From the NCBI GenBank assembly GCA_051880395.1, contig JBJENW010000032.1, forward strand, positions 1 through 64,000: a stretch of DNA of 64,000 nucleotides, written 5' to 3'. Source of the stretch: JBJENW01 sp051880395. Lineage in GTDB: Bacteria > Bacillota > Clostridia > Lachnospirales > Lachnospiraceae. Made by a program: the position numbers and the translations under genes. Positions within the stretch are counted from its first letter, which is position 1. The number at the start of each line of letters is the position of its first letter. Of the stretch, positions 53,251 to 61,074 are shown piece after piece. Under the pieces are notes generated by a model, which saw only the letters and a program-made list of their open reading frames with translations, was not told the origin of the DNA and searched no databases.

Positions 53251-54867
53251 TTAGTATCCCATTTCCGGTGCAGCAGCCGGCGCCTGCACCGCTTCCTTGA
53301 TATCTGCCACTGCTGCTTCTGTGGTAAGTAAAGTAGAAGAAACACTGATTGCATTTAACAATGCGCTCTTCGTTACTTTCACCGGATCAATGATTCCTTC
53401 TTTCATCATATCAACATATGTTTCACTAACCGCATCGAATCCGATTCCGTCTACGCTTTCTTTTACTTTATTGATAATGACTGCCCCCTCTAAACCGGCA
53501 TTTTCTGTAATCGCACAAAGCGGTGCCTCCAATGCTCTTGCAACAATTCCTGCTCCTGTCTTTTCATCGCCTTCGAGTTTTGCTGCTGCCTCTTCAACTT
53601 TCTTCTGTGCATGAATATAAGCAGAACCGCCTCCTGCGATAATTCCTTCTGCAACTGCTGCTCTGGTTGCATTCAAAGCATCTTCAATTCGATATTTTGC
53701 CTCCTGCATTTCGGTTTCTGTTGCGGCGCCGACACGGATGACTGCAACACCGCCGCCTAATTTTGCAATTCGATCCATCAGTTTTTCGCGATCCATATCG
53801 GAAGTCGTCTCTTCAACTGCCTTTTTGATACTTGCAATTCTTTCCTGGACAGATGCTGTATCTCCTTCACCATCTACGATTACGGTTGTCTCTTTCGTTA
53901 CTTTTACGGATTTTGCACGCCCCAGCATATCTAAAGTCACATCTTTTAATTCCATTCCAAGATCTTCTACAACCGCCTGTCCACCTGTCAAAATGGCGAT
54001 ATCCTGAATCATTTCCTTACGATTATCACCAAATCCCGGTGCTTTTACGGCTACTACTTTCAATGTTCCACGCATTCTGTTTACGATCAGGCTTGTCAGT
54101 GCTTCGCCTTCAACGTCATCTGCAATGATCAAAAGCTGACTTCCGGACTGTGCAATCTGCTCTAAGATTGGAAGAATATCCCGCATATTGGAAATCTTTT
54201 TATCAGTGATCAGGATGTATGGATGTTCCATATTGGCAACCATTTTATCTTTATCATCACACATATAAGAAGAAAGATATCCTTTATCAAACTGCATTCC
54301 TTCTACTACATCAATTTCGGTATCCATGGTCTTGGACTCTTCGATTGTGATCACACCGTTTTCTCCAACTTTCTCCATCGCATCTGCGATCATCTGTCCA
54401 ACTTCTTCATTTCCTGCAGAAATAGATGCGACTTTTGCAATGTGCTCTTTTCCGGATACCGGTTTACTCATGTCCTCAATCGCCTTAATTGCTGCATCTG
54501 CTGCAACCTTCATTCCTTTTCTTAAAATGATCGGATTTGCGCCTGCAGCAATATTTTTCATTCCTTCATTGACCATTGCCTGTGTCAGAACTGTTGCGGT
54601 TGTGGTTCCGTCTCCTGCGATGTCATTGGTTTTTACAGCTACCTCTTTTACAAGCTGTGCACCCATGTTCTCATATTGATCTTCAAGTTCAATCTCTTTT
54701 GCGATTGTTACACCGTCATTTGTGATTAACGGAGCACCGTAGGATTTTCCTAATACTACATTTCGTCCTTTTGGTCCAATTGTTACTTTTACAGTGTCTG
54801 CTAATTTATTTACACCATCTCCCATTTTCTTTCTTGCATCACGATCAAAACGAAGTTCCTTTGCCAT
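53251..54867 (-). CDS. groEL: chaperonin GroEL
   Basis: 538 residues, standard length. KVTIGPKGRNVVLGKSYGAP, the ATP-site DGTTTATVLTQAMV, and the AAVAEGIIAGGGSAYI signature are intact. The C-terminal tail is Ala/Pro-rich (PAAAPEMGY) in place of the usual GGM repeat. It folds proteins inside the GroES-capped cavity. 43 nt after groES and under the CIRCE operator. Confidence 0.97.
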   Translation of the reverse strand: MAKELRFDRDARKKMGDGVNKLADTVKVTIGPKGRNVVLGKSYGAPLITNDGVTIAKEIELEDQYENMGAQLVKEVAVKTNDIAGDGTTTATVLTQAMVNEGMKNIAAGANPIILRKGMKVAADAAIKAIEDMSKPVSGKEHIAKVASISAGNEEVGQMIADAMEKVGENGVITIEESKTMDTEIDVVEGMQFDKGYLSSYMCDDKDKMVANMEHPYILITDKKISNMRDILPILEQIAQSGSQLLIIADDVEGEALTSLIVNRMRGTLKVVAVKAPGFGDNRKEMIQDIAILTGGQAVVEDLGMELKDVTLDMLGRAKSVKVTKETTVIVDGEGDTASVQERIASIKKAVEETTSDMDREKLMDRIAKLGGGVAVIRVGAATETEMQEAKYRIEDALNATRAAVAEGIIAGGGSAYIHAQKKVEEAAAKLEGDEKTGAGIVARALEAPLCAITENAGLEGAVIINKVKESVDGIGFDAVSETYVDMMKEGIIDPVKVTKSALLNAISVSSTLLTTEAAVADIKEAVQAPAAAPEMGY

Positions 54868-54910
54868 CTTTATTTCCTCTCTTTCTTTTTTAATAAATTT
54901 GTTTCTTTTT

Positions 54911-55195
54911 TTATTCTACAATTGCAATGATGTCATCCTGTCCAACGATGATATATTCTTCACCTTCAAATTTCACTTCTGTTCCGGCATATTCGGAATA
55001 GATGACTTTATCGCCTTCTTTTACCTGCATTTTTGTGTTTTTTCCGTCTTCCTCTTTCCCAGGTCCGACCGCAACAACAACTGCATCCTGCGGTTTTTCC
55101 TTTGCGCTGTCCGGCAAAATAATTCCTGATTTTGTCTTTTCTTCAGCTTCCTGATGTTTCAAAACAACTCTGTCTCCTAATGGTTTTAATTTCAT
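54911..55195 (-). CDS. groES: co-chaperonin GroES
   Basis: 94 residues from the ATG at 55195; the longer reading would start inside the CIRCE spacer. PLGDRVVLKHQEAEEKTKSG is the N-terminal signature with the mobile loop, and the C-terminus ends in EYIIVGQDDIIAIVE. It caps GroEL. First gene of groESL. Confidence 0.97.
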   Translation of the reverse strand: MKLKPLGDRVVLKHQEAEEKTKSGIILPDSAKEKPQDAVVVAVGPGKEEDGKNTKMQVKEGDKVIYSEYAGTEVKFEGEEYIIVGQDDIIAIVE

Positions 55196-55220
55196 AAAAA
55201 TTACCTGCCTTTCCTTTTTG

Positions 55221-55247
55221 TTAGCACTCATTCTTTTTGAGTGCTAA
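55221..55247. promoter_or_regulatory. CIRCE operator (HrcA site)
   Basis: TTAGCACTC-N9-GAGTGCTAA, a perfect match to the consensus, 26 nt before the groES ATG. Confidence 0.97.
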
Positions 55248-55317
55248 GTGAACTTCAAAAAAAATTGCTTCGTTCGAAGCGTTGAAGTATTATTTTTAAA
55301 TTGTTTATTTTTAAAGT

Positions 55318-55345
55318 ATTATACCGCAAATCTGTATTCTGTCAA
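55318..55345 (-). promoter_or_regulatory. consensus sigma-A promoter of groESL
   Basis: On the minus strand TTGACA (55340-55345), 16 bp, TATAAT (55318-55323). CIRCE therefore lies about 65-90 nt downstream of the start, within the leader. Confidence 0.85.
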
Positions 55346-55413
55346 GGGATTTTATACTTTTTTTATATTTTTCTTCAACCAATCTTCTTTCCAACCATTT
55401 CACTTTATATGTG

Positions 55414-55848
55414 TCATTCCAGCATACCTCGAATATTTGCAGCAATTTTCTCACTGATTCGTTTGTAAATCTGTAATTCCTCCTGCGTAATTCCCTGAAA
55501 CATTTTTTTCTCCATATCGCGTCGAATTTTTGCAATATCATCAATAATCGCTGTTGCAGTTTCACTCACTGTATAGTGCATATATCTTCGATCCGATTCA
55601 TCTGGAACCGGTATGATCAGGTTTCTTTTACACAGATTATCAATTGCCTGTGAAATATGTCCGCGATTTAAACGCAGTCTTTTATAAATATCCGTCGGCG
55701 TATTTTCTTCTTTGCACTGTGACAAAAAAAACAGCACTTCAATATCCACTTTTTTCAGATCATATGTTTTCTTAATTTCTCCAAATCGGCTTTCTAACAA
55801 ACGCTTATATTCTCCACCTTTTAGTGCCACTTCCAACTGCTCATCCAT
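55414..55848 (-). CDS. MarR-family regulator
   Basis: 144 residues. Winged helix: VLFFLSQCKEENTPTDIYKR, LRLNRGHISQAIDNLCKRN, and wing with DESDRRYMHYTVSE, the MarR DRR signature. Flanking helices form the dimer. Downstream of the phosphatase gene by 22 nt and probably co-transcribed. The ligand is unknown. Confidence 0.9.
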   Translation of the reverse strand: MDEQLEVALKGGEYKRLLESRFGEIKKTYDLKKVDIEVLFFLSQCKEENTPTDIYKRLRLNRGHISQAIDNLCKRNLIIPVPDESDRRYMHYTVSETATAIIDDIAKIRRDMEKKMFQGITQEELQIYKRISEKIAANIRGMLE

Positions 55849-55870
55849 TTCATTTCTCCCTTTTCCTTTT

Positions 55871-56347
55871 TTATATTTTTCCTTCTTGTTTTAAATAATC
55901 CAAAAAAGCGCTGCATCCCACGACTACATCCCGATATGTGGTATCAAATTTTCCAGAATACCAGGGATCATCTACGGAACGATTTTCTCCTGCGAATTCC
56001 AAAAGTAACCGCATTTTTTCTCCTCGCGTATGCCCTGTCATTCGCTCCATGTTTCGCAGATTCATGGTATCCATCCCAATAAGATAATCGTAATACGCGT
56101 AGTCTTCTGCTTTTAATTGCACGGCACGTTTTCCTTCACAACTGATTCCGTGCTTTTTTAATTCGGCTTTTGCCGGCGGATACACTGGATTTCCAACTCC
56201 ATTCCAGATTTCTTCTGTGCTTGTAGCTGCCGACGCGATTTCGAACTGATCTGCAATGCCTTGTTTTTTTACCATATCTTTTAATATGAATTCTGCCATG
56301 GGTGAGCGGCATATGTTGCCGTGGCAGACGAATAATACTTTTATCAT
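55871..56347 (-). CDS. low-molecular-weight protein tyrosine phosphatase
   Basis: 158 residues. P-loop VCHGNICRSPMAEF at residues 8-21 with catalytic Cys and Arg, and the general acid in DDPWYSGKFDTTYRDV. It would dephosphorylate tyrosine or arginine on proteins. Upstream partner of the MarR gene. The 226 nt beyond its start (56348-56573) hold no gene I can support. Confidence 0.94.
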   Translation of the reverse strand: MIKVLFVCHGNICRSPMAEFILKDMVKKQGIADQFEIASAATSTEEIWNGVGNPVYPPAKAELKKHGISCEGKRAVQLKAEDYAYYDYLIGMDTMNLRNMERMTGHTRGEKMRLLLEFAGENRSVDDPWYSGKFDTTYRDVVVGCSAFLDYLKQEGKI

Positions 56348-56573
56348 TCCTTTTAAACTCCTTGAAAATGCTGATTTTCCTTGATTTTACGCCATTTCTG
56401 CGATATTTTGTGGCAGAGTGTTTTTCTCTTTTTTACCGCATAATGTGGCATAATTTTGTATATCTTGTCATCTTAATTTAGTAAATTCTTAGTAAAATGA
56501 GTTGATTTTTTCATTTTACTAAAGACTCTTTTCCCTTAGGATTTTTTTAGTTATAGCAATATATTAAATTTTT

Positions 56574-57113
56574 TTAAGCCATTTTCACAAATTTGCCAAG
56601 CTCCTCCTTGGCATCCTCTGCTCCCAGATGCGTATATGTATTCAAAGTAACGCCTATATCAGAATGCTTTTCCCAATGCAAAGCCACTTCCGGCATATCC
56701 TTCTTATCTAAGAACAGAAAACCCTTATATCCATTAATCACGGGCTCTTTTTTCGGCCTTTTCCGATTTTCAACAATACGCTTAAAACATTCATACACTT
56801 CTTCTGTCATAGGAATAATTCTGGTTCCACTTGATGTCTTGGTAGCCTCAATAATGTATTTCATATTCCTTGTCCTTTGAAGCTGATGATTTACACTTAT
56901 CTGTTTTTCTTCAAAATCTATATCAGAAAGTGTCAGCCCACAGAACTCAGAAATACGAAGTCCGGCTTTAAAGAGAATAAACATGCCATCATAATAACGC
57001 TTGTAATGATCATCATCTACAGCCATTTGAAAAGCAGGTCTCACAACTCCACGAATCGCATGAATACGTCCTTTTTTGTCACGCCGTTTCAGATTACGAT
57101 TATTTTCACTCAA
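56574..57113 (-). pseudogene. Tn916-type tyrosine integrase shortened by in-frame deletions
   Basis: 179 codons from a TTG with AAAGGAG 8 nt upstream, against about 400 in intact relatives. Compared with the Tn916-like family as I know it, pieces are missing in three places yet the frame is kept: after KRRDKKGRI, after FQMAVDDD (joined to HYKRYYDGMFILF), and after ALHWEK (joined to HSDIGVTLNTYTHLG). The first catalytic Arg (AGLRISEFCGLT), the hairpin Lys (TKTSSGTR) and the Tyr (NTYTH) remain; the HxxR box is gone, so recombination activity is not expected. Confidence 0.78.
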
Positions 57114-57213
57114 CGTTTTGACTCCTTTCACCGAAAAAGCCCTAGCACGATACTTGTATTATATCATACCAAGGGAAAATGTACCACTTTAAAGTGATAA
57201 AGTTTTTATTTTT

Positions 57214-57303
57214 TTATAATGACGTGGTTTGATCCAAAAATTCCTCAAACTTATGCCATATTGGAACTTTCCTTCCTTGCTTTTTTCTATCCATCTGGTC
57301 CAT
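57214..57303 (-). pseudogene. excisionase (Xis) stub
   Basis: A 29-codon frame with KVPIWHKF, the opening block of Tn916-type excisionases, which then diverges and stops after about 10 more residues in place of the usual TIEEAS helix. It lies just upstream of the integrase remnant, the usual xis-int order. The rest of 57132-57370 shows nothing else. Confidence 0.5.
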
Positions 57304-57370
57304 TCTCACTACCTGTGAGTTACCCACCCTCGCTCATTGGTTCCGCTTGGTACTTATTTTCCTGACAATT

Positions 57371-57718
57371 TTAGTTTTTTCCATCACTAAGACTGCCAAA
57401 CTCCTCGATAATGCTATGCAATACTTCTCTGTATTTTTGCGGAACAAGATATAATACTTCCTTTAAAATTTCTTCCTGTTTGCGACTCAAATACTGCTGC
57501 GACGCTCGCCAAGTTCCATAAATTCTTACAAAACCATCATTTCCTCTTTTCCGCTCCAGGGGCACAGCCAATTCATCATATAAAAAATCCAAGTCTCTTT
57601 TTACAGTTGGTCTGGAGATGCCATACCTTTCACACAAGTCACTGTAATGTGTCTCCCTGACTTTTGACAAGTAATACATCATATCAATCCTACGTTCATA
57701 AAATGAATCTTTTCTCAT
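57371..57718 (-). CDS. HTH (DeoR/HTH_11-type) regulator without effector domain
   Basis: 115 residues with GGGGAGG about 10 nt before the ATG. RIDMMYYLSKVRETHYSDLC then ERYGISRPTVKRDLDFLYDE is the winged helix common to WYL and DeoR proteins. The C-terminal 50 residues are helical and lack a WYL domain. Short stand-alone forms like this are frequent on integrative elements; the role here is unknown. Confidence 0.75.
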   Translation of the reverse strand: MRKDSFYERRIDMMYYLSKVRETHYSDLCERYGISRPTVKRDLDFLYDELAVPLERKRGNDGFVRIYGTWRASQQYLSRKQEEILKEVLYLVPQKYREVLHSIIEEFGSLSDGKN

Positions 57719-57828
57719 AAAGTGAATCCTCCCCTGGAAAATAATACTAATCTTTTGTAGGGCGTCACTTTACTAATGAAAAAATTATTTTCATTTTTTC
57801 TCATAAAGAAGGATAAAATCACCAAAAC

Positions 57829-57873
57829 AAAAACCAGCGAACAACAATTACTTTTTTGCTGTTCACTGGCTTT
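57829..57873 (-). terminator. terminator after the Rpn gene
   Basis: A stem of about 13 bp between 57831-57845 and 57858-57873, followed on the minus strand by UUUUUGUUUUGG. Confidence 0.8.
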
Positions 57874-57914
57874 CCTAAATTTCACATCTTAGCAAGCATA
57901 CTGATTTTCAATTT

Positions 57915-58715
57915 CTAAACTAATTGTACCTTACGAGATAGTTCCTCATATTCTTCCTCTGTAATCTCAAAAATATCCATCACTTCTAACTTTGTATATT
58001 TTCCAGCTTTCATCATACGAAAGGCAAGTTCCAACTGTAATTCCTTTTTTTCTTTATCAATCAACTCTTCCATTGCTTTACACATGGCCCGCACTCCTTC
58101 CTCATCTTGCTTAAAATACCTTGCTGTATCAGCAAGCACTTTAAAATACATCTCATTCGGATTCGCAACTTTAAAATCATGCATGAGCTTTCCTAATTCT
58201 GTATCATCCTCATATGCAGCATTCACGTAAATAATATGAGAACCATCACCAAAATATTCCTCTGCCTCTCGAATATAACGATCCACATGATAGATTGGTT
58301 TATTTTTTCCTATAACATCATTCTCGGTAATAAAAATCACAAATGTTTCTGCCAAATTGTCGACATCAAATCCGGCCGGCAAAATATCACTATCAATTAA
58401 GCTGCTATTATATCTCGCTCTTTTTGCACCTGCTCCTTTATCTGCTCGTTGAATCTCAATATTGTATTTTTTTCCAGCGGAGTCCGTTGCAAAAATATCT
58501 AATCTAAGGGAACGCCCCTTCATATTCTTCATGCTATATTGTGTTTGAATCTTCTCTATGTTTATATCCGGCTTTTCCAATACAATTTGCAGTACCAGTT
58601 CCACCGCTTCATAATTCGCTTCAAAACACTTTGTCATAAAATCATCATCAAGCAATCGAAATTCTTTGATTTTCTGCAACATTTCTTCGTGCTTCTGTGT
58701 CATTGCATCACTCAT
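57915..58715 (-). CDS. Rpn-family recombination-promoting nuclease (PD-(D/E)XK)
   Basis: 266 residues. The nuclease core is RSLRLDIFATDSAGKKYNIE followed by IQRADKG (D...E-x-Q), as in Rpn/PDDEXK_2 proteins, then GAGAKRARYNSSLIDSDILP. The C-terminus is a helical tail ending in EITEEEYEELSRKVQ-like sequence. E. coli Rpn proteins nick DNA and promote RecA-independent recombination; newer work links some to phage defence. Its ribosome site is weak (TAGGTG, 12 nt). Placed between the integrase remnant and oriT. Confidence 0.88.
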   Translation of the reverse strand: MSDAMTQKHEEMLQKIKEFRLLDDDFMTKCFEANYEAVELVLQIVLEKPDINIEKIQTQYSMKNMKGRSLRLDIFATDSAGKKYNIEIQRADKGAGAKRARYNSSLIDSDILPAGFDVDNLAETFVIFITENDVIGKNKPIYHVDRYIREAEEYFGDGSHIIYVNAAYEDDTELGKLMHDFKVANPNEMYFKVLADTARYFKQDEEGVRAMCKAMEELIDKEKKELQLELAFRMMKAGKYTKLEVMDIFEITEEEYEELSRKVQLV

Positions 58716-58995
58716 GCTGATATTTCACCTACCATCCATCATTTTCTATAAATATCATAACACAGACCACGTTTTTTTTCAAATTCACCTTTTTCCTTGA
58801 AACGCAACATATCTGCTGATATAATAAACGCATAAATCTTAATTTCAATCTGTTATTATCATCGGGGAATGATGCCTATTTGATAATGACAGATTTTATT
58901 TTTATCACTTTGATGATCCAAAATCATAGGATTCCATTCTTCCCGTCCATTTTAAATTCCATACTAGCCGAAACCGTAAAAACTACAAGGACGAG

Positions 58996-59053
58996 TAATG
59001 CCCCCACCGGGGGCATTATGAGTTCGCAAGCATTGGTTTTGTGTACCAAAACC
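58996..59053 (+). other. oriT-like region with two stem-loops
   Basis: TAATGCCCCC-ACC-GGGGGCATTA (58996-59018) is followed by GGTTTTG-N5-CAAAACC (59035-59053), about 105 nt before mobC; a third stem TTGGGG-N5-CCCCAA lies near 59109-59125. GC-rich dyads of this kind just ahead of mobC and a relaxase are typical of mobilisable-element transfer origins. The rest of 58716-59157 has no gene I can support. Confidence 0.7.
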
Positions 59054-59157
59054 ACACATTTTTATAATTTTATTCTCCGAATGAAAATAAAAAATGTGAA
59101 ACCGATCTTGGGGCTCATCCCCAAACCCCTAAAAATAATTTAAAGGAAGATACAAAC

Positions 59158-59550
59158 ATGCAGGAAAAGACATACCAAATACATATTAGATTAAGCAAGG
59201 AAGAATACGACGAATTGCTGCGCCAAAAGGAATTTTTAGGCTGTATGACATATGCCCAGGTGATACGAAATTACATCCGAAACGGCGTATGCTATCGCTT
59301 TGATTATGACGGATTATTTGAAACTGCAACACAGATCAGCCGTATTGGAAATAACATTAATCAGATAGCAAAGGCAGTAAATGAAACGCACGATATCACG
59401 CAGTCGCAGATTATCTTTTTAAAAAAACACATGGCACAAATCGAACAAATTCTCGGTGATGCGATCGCGGAAAAAGAGCACGTTTCGAGATACCTTGCAG
59501 AAAATTTCTTTGTTGGAGGAGCGCACAATGGCAATCACAAAGATCATTAA
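59158..59550 (+). CDS. mobC: MobC-like relaxosome accessory protein
   Basis: 130 residues, AAAGGAAG upstream. An N-terminal ribbon-helix-helix (YQIHIRLSKEEYDELLRQKE) binds DNA, and IGNNINQIAKAVNETHDITQ is the conserved MobC/BMA block. It would melt or mark oriT for the relaxase. The relaxase start lies within its last 23 nt. Confidence 0.9.
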   Translation: MQEKTYQIHIRLSKEEYDELLRQKEFLGCMTYAQVIRNYIRNGVCYRFDYDGLFETATQISRIGNNINQIAKAVNETHDITQSQIIFLKKHMAQIEQILGDAIAEKEHVSRYLAENFFVGGAHNGNHKDH

Positions 59551-60985
59551 AATCACCAGAAGTGCGAAGGATTGTATCGACTATGTCATAAACCCGGAAA
59601 AAACAGATGACAATCTGCTCGTTTCTTATCAGGGATGCAGTGAGTCAAACACTGCATTATACTTTGATCTTGCACTGCGTGATAACCAGAGAAAAAACAA
59701 AGATGGAAAAACGATAAAAGCCTACCACTTTATTCAATCCTTTTCTCCGGAAGATGAAATCACTCCGGAACAGGCGCATGAGATTGGAATGGAAATGATG
59801 GAACGACTTTTTCATGGAAAATATGCCTTTGTATGCTCTACTCATATAGACAAAGAACACGTGCATAATCATTTTGTCGTATGCGCTGCGGAGCGTTCCA
59901 TGACCGGTCGAAAGCTCAATGACAATCTCACTTTATTGCGCAACTTACGAAGTACGAACGATCAACTTTGTCGTGAACATGGGCTCGATGTAATTGAAAA
60001 AGAACGTGGAAAAGCAAAGCACTATTTTGAATGGTTAGAGGACTTTCAGAATCCTAAAAAATCTGAAAAAGCCCAGCTCAAAGCATTGATCGATCTAAAA
60101 ATCAGCACCTCAAAAAATTATGAGGATTTTATCGCGCAAATGCAGGAGGCGGGCGTTGAAATCACGTTTGGAAATTCAAAACAACATGGGCGCGTAACAA
60201 AATATAGACTCCCAGAAACAAATAAAAAAACTTCGATACACCGGGGTTACAATCTTGGAAAAGGCTACTCCGATGCTATGATCGAAAAACGAATCGCTCG
60301 TCGTGTCAATTTTCTCGAACAACAGGAACAGCGTCGCTTGGAACGAGCAGAAAAACGAAAAGCAGAACGTGATGCCATGACAAGAGCAGAAAAAATTCTT
60401 GACCGTAGCAAATTAAAAATCCGCTCAATGCAAGCCATATCCGAGGCAGCTCCGTCATCCGATAACATTGGACTTGCCAAATGGAAAAACCGTCAGAATG
60501 CCATGCGTATGCAAAAAATTATTGACACATTGAGAAATGATTTTCAAATTGATTATACACAAGTAAAAGGAAAAATCAACGACTTATCTACGCAAAACAG
60601 CTATTATGCTGCGCAGATACAAAAACAGCAAAACTCCGCCCAGCAGATGCAGTATGTTATTGAGAATTGTGCTGCTTATGCCAGATTAAAAGTCTACGAC
60701 AGAAATCTATCATCTGCTGATGATCAAGATGCCTACTTTAGAAAACACGAAGCAGAAATTCTCGCCTACATTGAAGCGAAATCTAACCTGGAACGTGCTG
60801 GCGTGATTCTTGAAAAGGTAGGGAAAAAATATATTGAATTTCTACAGCTTCGGTTGGATGAGCTGGAGCATTCCACTGAGCAATTGAAACAACAGCAGCG
60901 AAAAAATGCAAAGGAAATCTCCAAGCTGCAATCCTATCAAAAGGAAATTGAGCTGTATTTGGGGCGTAGTAGAAAAGAGCTTTAA
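59528..60985 (+). CDS. MOB-P type relaxase
   Basis: 485 residues from the ATG at 59528 (GGAGGAG 6 nt upstream), overlapping mobC. Relaxase domain in the first 200 residues: ITKIIKITRSAKDCIDYVIN, then LVSYQGC, and the metal-binding HIDKEHVHNHFVVCAAE (HUH-type). The rest is mostly charged coiled coil. It nicks oriT and leads the strand into a recipient, using transfer machinery supplied by another element, since none is encoded here. Ends at a strong terminator. Confidence 0.92.
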   Translation: MAITKIIKITRSAKDCIDYVINPEKTDDNLLVSYQGCSESNTALYFDLALRDNQRKNKDGKTIKAYHFIQSFSPEDEITPEQAHEIGMEMMERLFHGKYAFVCSTHIDKEHVHNHFVVCAAERSMTGRKLNDNLTLLRNLRSTNDQLCREHGLDVIEKERGKAKHYFEWLEDFQNPKKSEKAQLKALIDLKISTSKNYEDFIAQMQEAGVEITFGNSKQHGRVTKYRLPETNKKTSIHRGYNLGKGYSDAMIEKRIARRVNFLEQQEQRRLERAEKRKAERDAMTRAEKILDRSKLKIRSMQAISEAAPSSDNIGLAKWKNRQNAMRMQKIIDTLRNDFQIDYTQVKGKINDLSTQNSYYAAQIQKQQNSAQQMQYVIENCAAYARLKVYDRNLSSADDQDAYFRKHEAEILAYIEAKSNLERAGVILEKVGKKYIEFLQLRLDELEHSTEQLKQQQRKNAKEISKLQSYQKEIELYLGRSRKEL

Positions 60986-61002
60986 AATTCAAATTCATTT
61001 GC

Positions 61003-61052
61003 AAAAAGCCTATCTCAAAATTGGAATTCCCGCTTTGAGACAGGGCTTTTTC
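61003..61052 (+). terminator. terminator after the relaxase gene
   Basis: AAAAAGCC-TATCTCAAA pairs with TTTGAGA-CAGGGCTTTTT, followed by C; an A-run on the other side could serve the convergent gene. Confidence 0.82.
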
Positions 61053-61074
61053 TCGCCACGTCTTATCGACTGTC

